From: Lachnospiraceae bacterium UBA2864
GTDB lineage: Bacteria; Bacillota; Clostridia; Lachnospirales; Lachnospiraceae
DNA length: 64,000 nt
Direction: 5' to 3'
Assembly (NCBI GenBank): GCA_002350525.1
Contig: DEFA01000036.1
Location: forward strand, 93,793 to 157,792
Shown here: in pieces, positions 42,818-52,705 of the stretch
Numbering within the stretch: the first letter of the stretch is position 1
How the letters are laid out: the number at the start of each line of letters is the position of its first letter
Position numbers and translations under genes: made by a program
The notes under the pieces: generated by a model
What the model was told of the DNA's origin: nothing
What the model saw: only the letters and a program-made list of their open reading frames with translations
The model's database searches: none

Positions 42818-43732
42818 GTGCAAAAGTCTAAGAAAAAATCCTATTCATTCAAACTCTTTTTAATGATATTGCCATTTCTTATTTTGGTAATACTTTTCAG
42901 CTACTATCCACTTTACGGTTGGATGTATGCGTTTTATGATTACAAACCGCCAAGAACTCTGGCAAACAGTCAGTTTGTTGGTTTCAAGTGGTTTGTATCC
43001 TTGGTAAATAATCCTACCAAGTTGAAGCAGATTGCTCAGGTTATGAAGAACACATTTGCCATGAGTGGTCTTACAATTGGAACAAACTGGCTTCCAATGC
43101 TTTTTGCGGTATTTCTTAATGAGATCAGAGGCGTTAAGTTCCGTAAGTTTGTACAGACAGTTACAACACTTCCTAACTTCGTAAGCTGGATTCTCGTTTA
43201 CTCAATCGCATTTTCATTATTCAACAGTGACGGTATGATGAACTCATTCCTCATGAAACTTGGCTGGATAAAGCAGCCGATTCTTTTCCTTCAGCAGTCA
43301 AATCATGTATGGCTTACACAGTGGTTCTGGCTGACATGGAAGAACCTCGGATGGGCCGCTGTTATGTACATCGCAGCTATATCGGGTATTGATGATGAGA
43401 TGATCGAAGCAGCCAAGGTTGATGGTGCTTCAAGAATGCAGATCATTAGACATATTACTATACCTAGTCTGCTTCCTACATATTTCGTTCTTACGATCAT
43501 TGCTGTTGCTAACTTCCTTAACAACGGTATGGAGCAGTACTTCGTATTTGAGAACGCTTTCAACAAGGAGAAAATCCAGGTTCTTGACCTTTATGTTTAT
43601 CACCTGGCCATGGGTAACGGTGGATATTCGGTATCCGTTGCTATCAGTATGTTGAAGAGTTTCATAAGTGTAACCCTGTTACTTGTATTGAATCGTTTGT
43701 CTAAGTCAGTTAGAGGCGAGAGCATTCTGTAA
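42818..43732 (+). CDS. carbohydrate ABC permease, LplB type
   Basis: A 304-residue permease with six membrane segments. It has the type I importer EAA loop (EAAKVDGASRMQIIRHITIP), which contacts the ATPase. GTG 42818 is chosen over GTG 42815 by its seven-base distance from AAGGAGG. It is the first of two permeases in a binding-protein system that carries no ATPase gene of its own, as is usual when one shared MsmX-type ATPase serves several importers. Confidence 0.9.
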   Translation: MQKSKKKSYSFKLFLMILPFLILVILFSYYPLYGWMYAFYDYKPPRTLANSQFVGFKWFVSLVNNPTKLKQIAQVMKNTFAMSGLTIGTNWLPMLFAVFLNEIRGVKFRKFVQTVTTLPNFVSWILVYSIAFSLFNSDGMMNSFLMKLGWIKQPILFLQQSNHVWLTQWFWLTWKNLGWAAVMYIAAISGIDDEMIEAAKVDGASRMQIIRHITIPSLLPTYFVLTIIAVANFLNNGMEQYFVFENAFNKEKIQVLDLYVYHLAMGNGGYSVSVAISMLKSFISVTLLLVLNRLSKSVRGESIL

Positions 43733-43743
43733 GGGGGAGAGAG

Positions 43744-44679
43744 ATGAGTAAAGTAAAAGTAAAAACAAGCAAAGCCAATAGAATAAAGATGAGCAGCCAG
43801 GATAGGGCTCTTGAAATTACATGTTATATCATCTTTTCAATAGCAGCACTTATCTGTCTGTATCCGTTCTATTACATATTAATTAATACAATCAGTGCTA
43901 ATGATTTAAGTGCCAAGGGTGATGTTCTTTTCTGGCCGAAGGGATTCCATTTACATAACTACACTTCGGCATTCCAGATTCCGGGACTTTTACAGGCAAC
44001 ATTAATATCTGTTCTCAGAACCGTAATCGGTACATCACTTACAGTATTTGCATGTGCATACCTTGGATATATGTTCACACAGGAGAAGATGTGGGGACGT
44101 AAGGTATGGTATAGAATAATCGTTATTACAATGTACTTCAGTGCAGGTATTATTCCTTGGTATATCGTAATGAGAAATATGCATCTGACAAACAATTTCT
44201 GGGGATATATTTTCCCTGCAATTGTATCTCCGTTCCATTTGATTCTTACTAAGACATTCATTGAGAACGTACCGAGAGAGTTGTCGGAAGCAGCCATGAT
44301 CGACGGAGCCGGAGTGTTTAAGGTTTTCTACAGCATAATCGTTCCGGTTATCAAGCCGATACTTGCAACAGTTGCTATATTCTCAGCTGTAAATCAGTGG
44401 AATGCATTCCAGGATACACTGCTTCTTGTAACAGATACAAAGCTTTATCCGCTGCAGTTCCTTCTGTATCAGTATCTGAATCAGGCGAGTTCACTTGCTT
44501 CACTTGCCAAGAGTTCAACAAGTACTGCATCGCTGGCAGCAGCTGCGGCAACAACAGCAACAACAACATCTGTTCGTATGACGATCACAGTTATCGTTGT
44601 TGTCCCTATCGTAATTATCTATCCTCTGTGTCAGAAGTACTTCGTTAAGGGTATTATGATCGGAGCTGTAAAGGGTTAA
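43744..44679 (+). CDS. carbohydrate ABC permease, YtcP type
   Basis: A 311-residue permease with six membrane segments and an EAA loop (SEAAMIDGAGVFKVFYSIIV). A Ser/Ala/Thr-rich loop (LAKSSTSTASLAAAAATTAT) precedes the last segment, followed by the family-typical end KYFVKGIMIGAVKG. It is 11 bases after the first permease, with which it forms a heterodimer. Confidence 0.9.
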   Translation: MSKVKVKTSKANRIKMSSQDRALEITCYIIFSIAALICLYPFYYILINTISANDLSAKGDVLFWPKGFHLHNYTSAFQIPGLLQATLISVLRTVIGTSLTVFACAYLGYMFTQEKMWGRKVWYRIIVITMYFSAGIIPWYIVMRNMHLTNNFWGYIFPAIVSPFHLILTKTFIENVPRELSEAAMIDGAGVFKVFYSIIVPVIKPILATVAIFSAVNQWNAFQDTLLLVTDTKLYPLQFLLYQYLNQASSLASLAKSSTSTASLAAAAATTATTTSVRMTITVIVVVPIVIIYPLCQKYFVKGIMIGAVKG

Positions 44680-44721
44680 GGTATAAGGTATTTATTTAAG
44701 ACCATGTTATTTATGTTAATT

Positions 44722-44745
44722 ACCCGGAAAGTCCGGGGGGTTTTA
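44722..44745 (+). terminator. stem-loop before the binding-protein gene
   Basis: CCCGGA pairs with TCCGGG around AAG and is followed by GGG and TTTT. It is probably a partial terminator or processing hairpin separating permease and binding-protein mRNA. Confidence 0.6.
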
Positions 44746-44763
44746 TAAAAAGGAGGATACAAA

Positions 44764-46551
44764 ATGAGGTTTAAGAAATTTGCTTCTCTTGCTATCGCTT
44801 CAGCTATGACAATGTCAATGCTCGCAGGTTGTGGTGATACAGGAACAGGAAGCACAGAAGGATCAGGAGGCGGAGCTACAGAAGCAAAGACCGAAGCTTC
44901 AGGATCCGAGAGCGCAACAGAGTCTTCAGGTGGTTCAGGCGGACAGCTTGAAGCAAACCACGATGAAGAGTATACAGTTGAGTTCTACAACGTAGCAGCT
45001 AACTTCCAGGGTGTTCAGCCGGGATGGTATGGCAAGATTGTTAAGGATAAGTTCAACCTTAATCTTAACATTATCGCACCTCAGGTTTCAGGTGATGGCG
45101 CAGCTCTTTATCAGACACGTTGTGCAGCAGGTAATCTTGGTGATCTCATCATCCTTGACAATGCTGATATGTCTGAATGCGTTGACGCAGGTCTTATCAA
45201 AGACCTTAAGGGAACGATCGAGAATTATCCTAACCTTATGAAGTTCCAGAGCCAGATAGAAGCTTTCAATAAGCAGATGGGTGACGGAAATGGTATCTAT
45301 GCTATACCTCTTGAAATGAACAACAACGGACCTACAGATTACAAACAGCTTCACGTTTATACTTATCCTCGTATGGGATGGGATATGTACAATGAAGCAG
45401 GAGCACCGGAACTTAAGAATCTTGATGATCTTCTTAACTGCCTTAAGAAAATTCAGGACGCTCATCCTACAAATGACAAAGGTGATTCAGCATATGCTAT
45501 CAGCCTTTGGAAGGACTGGGACAGCGATTACATGGAGTGCGTGGCACAGCTTACAAAGTGGTACGGACAGGAAGTTAACGGTTCTGTGCTTATCGGAACT
45601 GATAACACCATTACACCGCTTACAGATAAGAATGGCGCTTATTATAAGATGCTTAAGTTCTTCTTCAAGGCTAATCAGATGGGTCTTGTAGATCCTGACT
45701 CAGCTACACAGGATTGGAATGCGGTTGTTTCCAAGATGCAGGATAAGAGAATCTACCTTTACTGGTACAGCTGGCAGTATGGTTTCTGGAACAGCCCGGC
45801 AAGAGGTGAGGAAGGTGTTAACTACGTTGAGATTCCTGTAGCAGATACAAACCTTTATCAGCCATCAGATACATACTATGGTGACGGACGTGTAATCGCA
45901 GTTGGTTCACAGGTAACTGATGAGCAGTTTGCAAGACTTATGGAGTTCCTTGACTGGTATGCTTCACCGGAAGGCGTTCAGATTCAGCATGCAGGTACAG
46001 AGGGTCTTACATATACTATCGAGAATGGTAAGTACACACCTACAGAAGATGGTCTTAACAGATTCTCAGCAGAAGTTAAGGTTCCTGATGAACTCGGTGG
46101 TGGTAACTGGAATGACGGTAATAACATGATCAACCAGTGGATCGTTGCTTCTTGTGATATCAACCCTGATACAGGAGAACCATACAGCGATCAGATGTGG
46201 TCAACAACTCGTAAGATGAACGAGACAAAGACAACAAAGGAATGGACAGAGAAGTTTGGTGCTGCAGATGATGTTGAGTACCTTCTTAACAACAATATGA
46301 TGACTGTTGTTCCTTCAATTAATATGTCTCTTGCAATCGATCCTACAGATATCAGCCTCGCTCGTAATCAGTGTGGTACTACGATCAAGGAAGCTTCCTG
46401 GAGAATGGTATTCGCTACTGATGAAGCAGACTTTGATGCTCAGTGGGATGCAATGGTAGCAGAGCTCGACGGTCTCGGATATGCAGACGTTGTAGCATTT
46501 GATACAGAGAAGTATCAGCCTATGCTTGATGCTCGTAAGGCAGCTCAGTAA
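44764..46551 (+). CDS. extracellular sugar-binding lipoprotein, LplA type
   Basis: A 595-residue lipoprotein with signal and lipobox LAGC near residue 22, an acidic Ser/Gly/Thr linker to about 70, then a large type II binding fold. The codons are the most biased of the region, rich in ACA, GCA and CTT, pointing to very strong expression. It supplies an oligosaccharide to the two permeases upstream. Its place as last gene, with its own AAAGGAGG site and a hairpin in front, suggests independent mRNA stability. Confidence 0.92.
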   Translation: MRFKKFASLAIASAMTMSMLAGCGDTGTGSTEGSGGGATEAKTEASGSESATESSGGSGGQLEANHDEEYTVEFYNVAANFQGVQPGWYGKIVKDKFNLNLNIIAPQVSGDGAALYQTRCAAGNLGDLIILDNADMSECVDAGLIKDLKGTIENYPNLMKFQSQIEAFNKQMGDGNGIYAIPLEMNNNGPTDYKQLHVYTYPRMGWDMYNEAGAPELKNLDDLLNCLKKIQDAHPTNDKGDSAYAISLWKDWDSDYMECVAQLTKWYGQEVNGSVLIGTDNTITPLTDKNGAYYKMLKFFFKANQMGLVDPDSATQDWNAVVSKMQDKRIYLYWYSWQYGFWNSPARGEEGVNYVEIPVADTNLYQPSDTYYGDGRVIAVGSQVTDEQFARLMEFLDWYASPEGVQIQHAGTEGLTYTIENGKYTPTEDGLNRFSAEVKVPDELGGGNWNDGNNMINQWIVASCDINPDTGEPYSDQMWSTTRKMNETKTTKEWTEKFGAADDVEYLLNNNMMTVVPSINMSLAIDPTDISLARNQCGTTIKEASWRMVFATDEADFDAQWDAMVAELDGLGYADVVAFDTEKYQPMLDARKAAQ

Positions 46552-46590
46552 GAGATAAATTTAAAAAAAGTTAATAACTTTTAGGTCCAA

Positions 46591-46625
46591 GGGATGTTAT
46601 ACTATATGTATAACATCCCTGTTTT
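46591..46625 (+). terminator. terminator of the LplA-type importer operon
   Basis: GGGATGTTATAC pairs perfectly with GTATAACATCCC, followed by TGTTTT. Confidence 0.92.
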
Positions 46626-46658
46626 AATACAGGGGTAAATTTATGTTAGAGGTGTTAT

Positions 46659-47228
46659 ATGAGCCTGAATAACAGGAATTATAAACTAAAGATTATGAAG
46701 TCCAAAAGAAAGACAATAGCTCTTCAGATAGAATCATCTGATTCGGTTGTTGTAAGAGCACCCTATAGAATGTCTATCAATGATATTGAGAAGTTTATCG
46801 ATAAACATAAGGTGTGGCTTGATAAACATCTCATCAAAATGCGTGAGATAGAGAAGTTATCCGAAAAGGAAAGAAAGTATACAGATGCCGAGATACGGCA
46901 ACTTGCAGAATCGGCATGTACAGTAATATCTGAAAGAGTTCGGCATTATGCACCGCTTGTCGGTGTAGATTACGGTAATATAACGATCAGAAATCAGAAA
47001 ACAAGGTGGGGAAGCTGTACCGCAAAGGGCAATTTGAATTTTAATGTTGCTCTGATGCGAGCTCCCATTGAGATCATGGACTATGTTGTTGTTCATGAAC
47101 TTTGTCATATACTTGAATTAAATCACTCCGACAGATTCTGGAAAGAGGTTGAAAGGGTCATGCCGGAATATAAAACGTACGAAAAATGGCTTAAGGATCA
47201 TGTATATCTTATAAAATCATTTACATGA
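46659..47228 (+). CDS. YgjP/SprT-like zinc metallopeptidase (DUF45)
   Basis: A 189-residue cytoplasmic protein with the family signature RWGSCTAKGNLNFN and zinc site HELCHILELNHSDRFW (HExxH with downstream His). YgjP-type proteins are predicted proteases with no settled target. It lies 25 bases before the phosphoesterase gene. Confidence 0.9.
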   Translation: MSLNNRNYKLKIMKSKRKTIALQIESSDSVVVRAPYRMSINDIEKFIDKHKVWLDKHLIKMREIEKLSEKERKYTDAEIRQLAESACTVISERVRHYAPLVGVDYGNITIRNQKTRWGSCTAKGNLNFNVALMRAPIEIMDYVVVHELCHILELNHSDRFWKEVERVMPEYKTYEKWLKDHVYLIKSFT

Positions 47229-47253
47229 AACCTGTATGGAGGCAGAGTTTATT

Positions 47254-48126
47254 ATGGATAATTCAGATAAGAAAGAGAATATAAAAGATAAGAAAAAGAA
47301 TAAAAAAGATAAACCTGTGATCAGTAAAACATTTTTGACAATAATCATAATTCTTATCCTATGGTCAATATGGTCATGGGTTCCTGTAACGGAAAGGATT
47401 AAACTCGAATTGTTAAAAGATTCCGGAAGTGGTGTGAGGATTGTACTTATAACAGATCTTCATTCCTGCTACTACGGAAAAAACCAAAATTCTCTTATTA
47501 AAAGAATAGATAAGGAAAAGCCGGATATCATCCTTCTGGCAGGCGATATCTTTGATGATAAGATTGATGATGATAATACTAAGATACTTATAGAAGATCT
47601 TGTGAAGAAATATCCTTGTTATTATGTGACGGGCAATCATGAATACTGGAGCCACAGGGCAGATGAGATGAAGGAATATATGAAGTCTGTCGGCGTGCAT
47701 GTTCTTGCGGGGGACTGCGAAACAGTAACCATTAACGGAAGTACTCTCGATATCTGCGGAATCGACGATCCTTACAATCTTTCGGAAGAAGAGTGGGTAC
47801 ATCAGATTGATAAAGCTTATTCGGAGACGGATGAAGCTCATGTCAGGATTCTCGTAACGCATCGTCCGGAAAAAGTCGAAGTATATGAGAAGTATGATTT
47901 TGATCTGATAGTTGCGGGACATGCTCATGCCGGTCAGATTCGGATCCCATTCCTGAATAAAGGAGTACTTGCGCCTGACCAGGGTTTTATGGCAGAATAT
48001 GTGAATGGTACTTATACTCTTTCAAACGGAAGTATTATGGAGGTGAGCAGAGGACTTGCCAGAGAAAGTACTCCCGCACCGAGATTTTTTAATCATCCCG
48101 AAATAGTGGTGATAGATCTTGAGTAG
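47254..48126 (+). CDS. membrane-anchored metallophosphoesterase (YkuE/LpxH-like)
   Basis: A 290-residue protein with a lysine-rich cytoplasmic start, one membrane segment (about residues 27-47) and a calcineurin-type phosphoesterase domain. The motifs run ITDLHSCYYG, LLAGDIFDD, GNHEYWS and AGHAHAGQ. Similar Firmicutes proteins may hydrolyse lipid-linked or cell-envelope phosphates. ATG 47254 is the likelier start since GGAGG lies before it; ATG 47236 has no binding site. Confidence 0.85.
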   Translation: MDNSDKKENIKDKKKNKKDKPVISKTFLTIIIILILWSIWSWVPVTERIKLELLKDSGSGVRIVLITDLHSCYYGKNQNSLIKRIDKEKPDIILLAGDIFDDKIDDDNTKILIEDLVKKYPCYYVTGNHEYWSHRADEMKEYMKSVGVHVLAGDCETVTINGSTLDICGIDDPYNLSEEEWVHQIDKAYSETDEAHVRILVTHRPEKVEVYEKYDFDLIVAGHAHAGQIRIPFLNKGVLAPDQGFMAEYVNGTYTLSNGSIMEVSRGLARESTPAPRFFNHPEIVVIDLE

Positions 48127-48188
48127 ATTATTTTTAGAAAATCTCTTGAGTAATATATTTTTAGATAAGCATCAGCAGGATACGAAAC

Positions 48189-49781
48189 ATGAACAGTAAA
48201 CAGAATTCAAAAACAGGATATGGAAAATCAGAACGAGGTCATGTGATTGATATAGTAAGCTTTATATACATTGCGTATATGTTCAGCATATATCTTATGC
48301 ATTTTAATGATAAGTATTTTGATATAACTCATACGAGAGCCAAGGTTTTTATCTACGGAACGCTTGGGTTTATAGCGTTTATGTGTGCAGCATATCTGCT
48401 TGAAATATATATGATCGCATATTTCGATAAAAAAGCATCCGTAGGTGAATTTCTAAAAGCAGGTGAAAAAAGAATCCTTGCTTTGCCCGAGATAAGCATA
48501 ATACTTTTCTTTTTTGCGAATCTTGCGGCGTTCTTTAATGCACCGGATAAAGCAGGAGCGTGGACGGGAGATACGGGAAGATATTTCGGTCTCGGAATTG
48601 TGACCGTGATAACTGCAATGTTCCTCCTTCTCGCAAGAAGGTGCAATCTCAGTGCGATACATTTCTATATATTCGCCGCTATCAGTGGTCTTGCATGTAT
48701 CATGGCCTGCCAGCAGCATTTCGGACTTGATCCCTTCGAACTAAGAGTAGATATAATCGAAAAACAGAAGGAACTTTTTGTATCATTATTCGGAAATCTT
48801 AATACATACGGATCTTTTCTTGCAATGGCCCTGCCGGGAATCGCAGCGGTATTTATATTTGCGGAAAAAAATATGAACAGACTGATAGCAGGCGTGTCGC
48901 TTTTTATAACAGCTATGGGAATTATTCCCGCAAAGAGCGATAACGTATATCTTGGAGCCGGATTTGCAATGCTTGTTATCCTTTATCTTTCGATATATTA
49001 CAGAAAGACCTTTTGGTTTGCGGCATCGGCTGTGATCATATTTACAGGGCTTTTTGCAATGGCCTGCATGAATTATAGGCTCGGAGGAAGCCGGAAACAT
49101 ATTAACGGACTCGCCGTTATAATAGAAAATCCCAAAATAATGATCATTCTTCTAGCGGTTTCGATTGCGGCCGCAATCGGTGTGTACTGTATAGGAGAAA
49201 AAGCAGGGAGAAAGCTTAATGAAAAAGATCTTAAGAGAATACTGCTCATAATGACCTTTGTGATCGCGTCTCTCGGAATAATAGTCTGTTATATCGGTGT
49301 CAAAAAGCATATATCGTTTTTTGTATTTAATGATAAATGGGGAACTTTCAGAGGTTATATATGGCGGAGAAGTGTGAGTCTTTTTGAAATGGCGTCTCCC
49401 CGTCAGAAGATTTTCGGATACGGGAACGAAACCATAAAGCAGCTGATGACTTCGAATTTTAACGAAGAGATGGTAAGGATAACAAATAAAACTTACGATA
49501 ACTGTCATAATGAACTTCTTCAGTATCTTGTTACAACAGGACTGTTCGGAATGATAAGTTACAGTATGCTTTTTATATCCGGAGTAGTTTATATGATCAA
49601 AAACTGCAAAGGAAACTGCGCGGCTATTGCAATTCTCGGTTCATTTACAGGATATGCCGTACAGGGTACGGTTTATCTTAATCAGCCTATAACAACGCCG
49701 CTTTACTTTGTGCTTATGGCGGCCGGAATCGGCTTTGTCAGACGAAATCGTATACAAGAAGTATATTGCCCGAAGAATTAA
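48189..49781 (+). CDS. O-antigen ligase/polymerase-like membrane protein
   Basis: A 530-residue protein with about twelve membrane segments and a large external loop near the C-terminal third, in which the motif NCHNELLQYLVTTGLFG is typical of the Wzy/WaaL-type O-antigen ligase family. In a Gram-positive it would polymerise or transfer a lipid-linked surface glycan. No other glycan genes lie close by. A short duplicated sequence precedes it. Confidence 0.75.
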   Translation: MNSKQNSKTGYGKSERGHVIDIVSFIYIAYMFSIYLMHFNDKYFDITHTRAKVFIYGTLGFIAFMCAAYLLEIYMIAYFDKKASVGEFLKAGEKRILALPEISIILFFFANLAAFFNAPDKAGAWTGDTGRYFGLGIVTVITAMFLLLARRCNLSAIHFYIFAAISGLACIMACQQHFGLDPFELRVDIIEKQKELFVSLFGNLNTYGSFLAMALPGIAAVFIFAEKNMNRLIAGVSLFITAMGIIPAKSDNVYLGAGFAMLVILYLSIYYRKTFWFAASAVIIFTGLFAMACMNYRLGGSRKHINGLAVIIENPKIMIILLAVSIAAAIGVYCIGEKAGRKLNEKDLKRILLIMTFVIASLGIIVCYIGVKKHISFFVFNDKWGTFRGYIWRRSVSLFEMASPRQKIFGYGNETIKQLMTSNFNEEMVRITNKTYDNCHNELLQYLVTTGLFGMISYSMLFISGVVYMIKNCKGNCAAIAILGSFTGYAVQGTVYLNQPITTPLYFVLMAAGIGFVRRNRIQEVYCPKN

Positions 49782-49831
49782 AATGTGTTACTATTGTGAC
49801 CGATTAAAGATGAGATTAAGGAGACGATACG

Positions 49832-51052
49832 ATGAAGATTTATGAGGAACTGGTTGAAAGAGGGCTTATCGCTCAGGTAACAAGTGAAGATGAGATTAAA
49901 GAGCTTGTAAATAACGGTAAGGCTACATTTTATATCGGTTTTGACCCTACTGCTGACAGCCTTCATGTCGGACATTTTATGGCACTTTGCCTTATGAAGA
50001 GACTTCAGATGGCGGGAAATAAGCCAATTGCTCTTGTCGGCGGCGGAACAGGAATGATCGGAGATCCTACAGGACGTACAGAACTCAGAAGTATGATGAC
50101 AACAGAGCAGATCGATCATAACTGTGAGTGTTTTAAGAAGCAGATGAGCCGTTTTATCGAATTCGGCGAGGGTAAGGCCATGATGGTAAACAATGCCGAT
50201 TGGCTCAGAGATCTTAATTATATAGAATTTATAAGAGATATAGGATCACAGTTCAGCGTTAATAAGATGCTTGCCGCTGAGTGCTACAAGCAGAGACTTG
50301 AGAGAGGACTAAACTTCCTTGAGTTCAACTACATGCTTATGCAGAGCTACGATTTCTACATGCTATTCCAGAAGTACGGATGTAATATGCAGTTTGGTGG
50401 AGATGACCAGTGGTCAAATATGCTCGGCGGTACTGAACTTATCCGTAAGAAGCTTGGAAAAGATGCACATGCTATGACGATCACTCTTCTTCTTAACTCA
50501 GAAGGAAAGAAGATGGGTAAGACAGCAAAAGGTGCCGTATGGCTTGATCCGGAGAAAACATCACCATATGATTTCTACCAGTACTGGAGAAATGTTGATG
50601 ATGCGGATGTTATCAAGTGCATCAAGATGCTTACATTTATCCCGCTTGAGGAGATACGTCCTATGGAAAGCTGGGAAGGTGCGGAGCTCAACAAGGCTAA
50701 GGAGATTCTTGCGTACCATCTTACAGAGCTTGTTCACGGTAAGGAAGAAGCTGATAAGGCGGATGCTGCAGCAAAGGCAATATTTATGCAGGGTACTACA
50801 GAGAACATGCCGGAGTCTGAGATTACAGCAGAAGACTTTACGGATGGTCGTATAAATCTTCAGACATTGCTTGTTAAGGCTGGGCTTGCCACATCTAAGA
50901 CGGACGGAAGACGTGCCATAGAGCAGGGCGGTGTAACTGTAAATGGTGAGAAGGTTACAGATGTATATGCGGATTATGCTGTTGAAGATTTTGGAGACGA
51001 ATTCGTAATCAAAAAAGGTAAAAAGAACTTCAGAAAGATTATCTTGAAATAA
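49832..51052 (+). CDS. tyrS: tyrosyl-tRNA synthetase
   Basis: A 406-residue class I synthetase. The HIGH motif appears as HVGH (DSLHVGHFMAL) and KMSKS as KMGKT. The tyrosine-pocket and dimer regions (GGDDQWSNMLGG) are present, and a C-terminal S4 RNA-binding domain (about 340-400) ends the protein. It charges tRNA-Tyr. The gap upstream is only 50 bases, too short for a T-box leader. Confidence 0.97.
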   Translation: MKIYEELVERGLIAQVTSEDEIKELVNNGKATFYIGFDPTADSLHVGHFMALCLMKRLQMAGNKPIALVGGGTGMIGDPTGRTELRSMMTTEQIDHNCECFKKQMSRFIEFGEGKAMMVNNADWLRDLNYIEFIRDIGSQFSVNKMLAAECYKQRLERGLNFLEFNYMLMQSYDFYMLFQKYGCNMQFGGDDQWSNMLGGTELIRKKLGKDAHAMTITLLLNSEGKKMGKTAKGAVWLDPEKTSPYDFYQYWRNVDDADVIKCIKMLTFIPLEEIRPMESWEGAELNKAKEILAYHLTELVHGKEEADKADAAAKAIFMQGTTENMPESEITAEDFTDGRINLQTLLVKAGLATSKTDGRRAIEQGGVTVNGEKVTDVYADYAVEDFGDEFVIKKGKKNFRKIILK

Positions 51053-51069
51053 CGAATGGGGTGTAAGTT

Positions 51070-52251
51070 ATGCCGGGTGGTATTCTAAACGGGTTTAAAA
51101 GCTTTATGGAAAAAGTAGTTCCTAAGAATCTTCCGATTCCGGGAATAGGTAATTCGGAAGATGAAGAGAAGAACGATATATGGGATAAAGAACTGCATCT
51201 TTATACCAGAGAAGGTCTTTTCTATGCTCTTATCATCGACAGTAATATCAATGACCTGGATTATGAGAAAGAGCTGCTTGAAGAGACCGGATGCAGTGTT
51301 GCAACTTCTTCCGCAGGAGGAGAAGGGCTTGATCTGATTTCCAAAGATAAGTATGACCTTATCTTTATATCCATTGAGCTTCCGCGTATGGACGGCGAAC
51401 AGACCCTTAAGAATCTGAAAAACAGTGAAGTGAGTAAATGCAGGGATTCCAAGGTTTATGCGATCCTTGCCGAAACTGATAAAAAGAGTGATCAGTATTA
51501 TCTGAGTCTCGGATTTGACGGGACTATCAGAAAACCTGCGGAGAAATGCGTCATGGAGTATATTGTTATGAATCATGCTCCCAAGAAGATGCTTCCCGAA
51601 GATGAGAGAACTCTGAATTATATTAAGGAACTTGCTGAAAATACGAAGAGACTTAAGAGGTGTGATGTAAGACTCAGCACCGGACTTGCAAATCATGAGA
51701 ACAACATTGAACTCTATAAAGATGCTGCGAGAAAGTTTTGCAAGAAATTCGAGCCGGCATATAATGAGGCTATGGACAGTCTGTTCCTGAATAATAAATT
51801 ACAGTATATGGAAGCTGTAAGGGAAATGCGTGAGCATGCGAGAAAACTCGGTGCCATACATTTGGCCGATATATTTGATGACCATGTAAATATGGCGAAG
51901 GACGATACATTTGAGGTTGCCCAGAAAAACTGGAAATCCCTTCTTAAAGAGTGGCGCTATGTCGTTACGGGAATGGCTGACTGGCTGGGCGAGCCTGAGA
52001 TAGTACCTTCTTCTTTCGAGCAGGAGGGAATCAAATCCAACGGTATATGGATTTCAGAGTCCGAAATGCGCGAAAGAGTAGAAGATATTATCAAGGCTCT
52101 TCTTGATGACGATCAGGAATATGCTGCAAGCATGATGAAGCTTTTGCTTGAGTACGATTTCGATGATCTCATCAGACGCAAACTTAACAGGGGTTCCAGA
52201 CTTATGGATACCGATACTGAGTTTGCCATAGAGATATTCAGAACAATCTAA
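51070..52251 (+). CDS. pseudo-receiver protein with Hpt-like domain
   Basis: A 393-residue soluble protein. Residues 50-170 follow the response-regulator receiver fold, but the phosphoacceptor position is Ser101 (LIFISIELPRMDG) and only one of the two acidic residues remains (Asp57 in LIIDSN); the conserved Lys155 is kept in RKPAE. Residues 200-310 resemble a histidine phosphotransfer bundle with a candidate His in MREHARKLGAIHLADI. It cannot be phosphorylated in the normal way at the receiver and may be a phosphorylation-independent adaptor. It follows tyrS by 17 bases and overlaps the convergent XRE gene by four bases. Confidence 0.75.
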   Translation: MPGGILNGFKSFMEKVVPKNLPIPGIGNSEDEEKNDIWDKELHLYTREGLFYALIIDSNINDLDYEKELLEETGCSVATSSAGGEGLDLISKDKYDLIFISIELPRMDGEQTLKNLKNSEVSKCRDSKVYAILAETDKKSDQYYLSLGFDGTIRKPAEKCVMEYIVMNHAPKKMLPEDERTLNYIKELAENTKRLKRCDVRLSTGLANHENNIELYKDAARKFCKKFEPAYNEAMDSLFLNNKLQYMEAVREMREHARKLGAIHLADIFDDHVNMAKDDTFEVAQKNWKSLLKEWRYVVTGMADWLGEPEIVPSSFEQEGIKSNGIWISESEMRERVEDIIKALLDDDQEYAASMMKLLLEYDFDDLIRRKLNRGSRLMDTDTEFAIEIFRTI

Positions 52252-52640
52252 TTCTTTTTAGAATCTTCCGAATCTTCCGAGTCGTCCAGATCTTCCGGAT
52301 TGTCAGGATTATAAAAACTTAAACTGCTTTGATGAGGCCCGTTTTCTGCGGGCCTTTCTTTTTTACGTTTCTTTTTCGCGATTCTTTCCGCTTTAAATTC
52401 CGACTGCTCCCTCACGAATGTTTCGGGCATGTTGTTAAGTGCATATTGAAACAGGTCGATATCATAAATGTTTGAAAGTATTGCCAGTGTTTCGGCTGAT
52501 GGCCTCTTACGTCCGGTCTCGATATTGCTGTAACTTGCCCTGTCGATATGGAGTATGCTTGCTATTTCGGCCTGTTTGAACTTATGCTTCTCGCGAAGCT
52601 GTCTGAGGAGAGTTCCCCAAAAGATTGTAATACCACTCAT
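52248..52640 (-). CDS. XRE-family transcriptional regulator
   Basis: A 130-residue protein. HTH_3 domain at residues 10-65 (LREKHKFKQAEIASILHIDR and ASYSNIETGRKRPSAETLAI), then a basic and Ser/Asp/Glu-rich tail. GGAGG lies just before the start on the minus strand. It is divergent from thyA, and the space between them contains a 15-bp direct repeat that could be its operator. Confidence 0.88.
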   Translation of the reverse strand: MSGITIFWGTLLRQLREKHKFKQAEIASILHIDRASYSNIETGRKRPSAETLAILSNIYDIDLFQYALNNMPETFVREQSEFKAERIAKKKRKKERPAENGPHQSSLSFYNPDNPEDLDDSEDSEDSKKN

Positions 52641-52705
52641 AAAATACCTCCTTAAAACTATTAATTTTGTTGATTTTATGTTATCATAATGATTGTTTTA
52701 CGGAC

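Noticed and set aside
49782..49831. Possible T-box riboswitch before tyrS
   Set aside because: The gap to the upstream gene is only 50 bases, and neither a specifier hairpin nor a T-box sequence is present.
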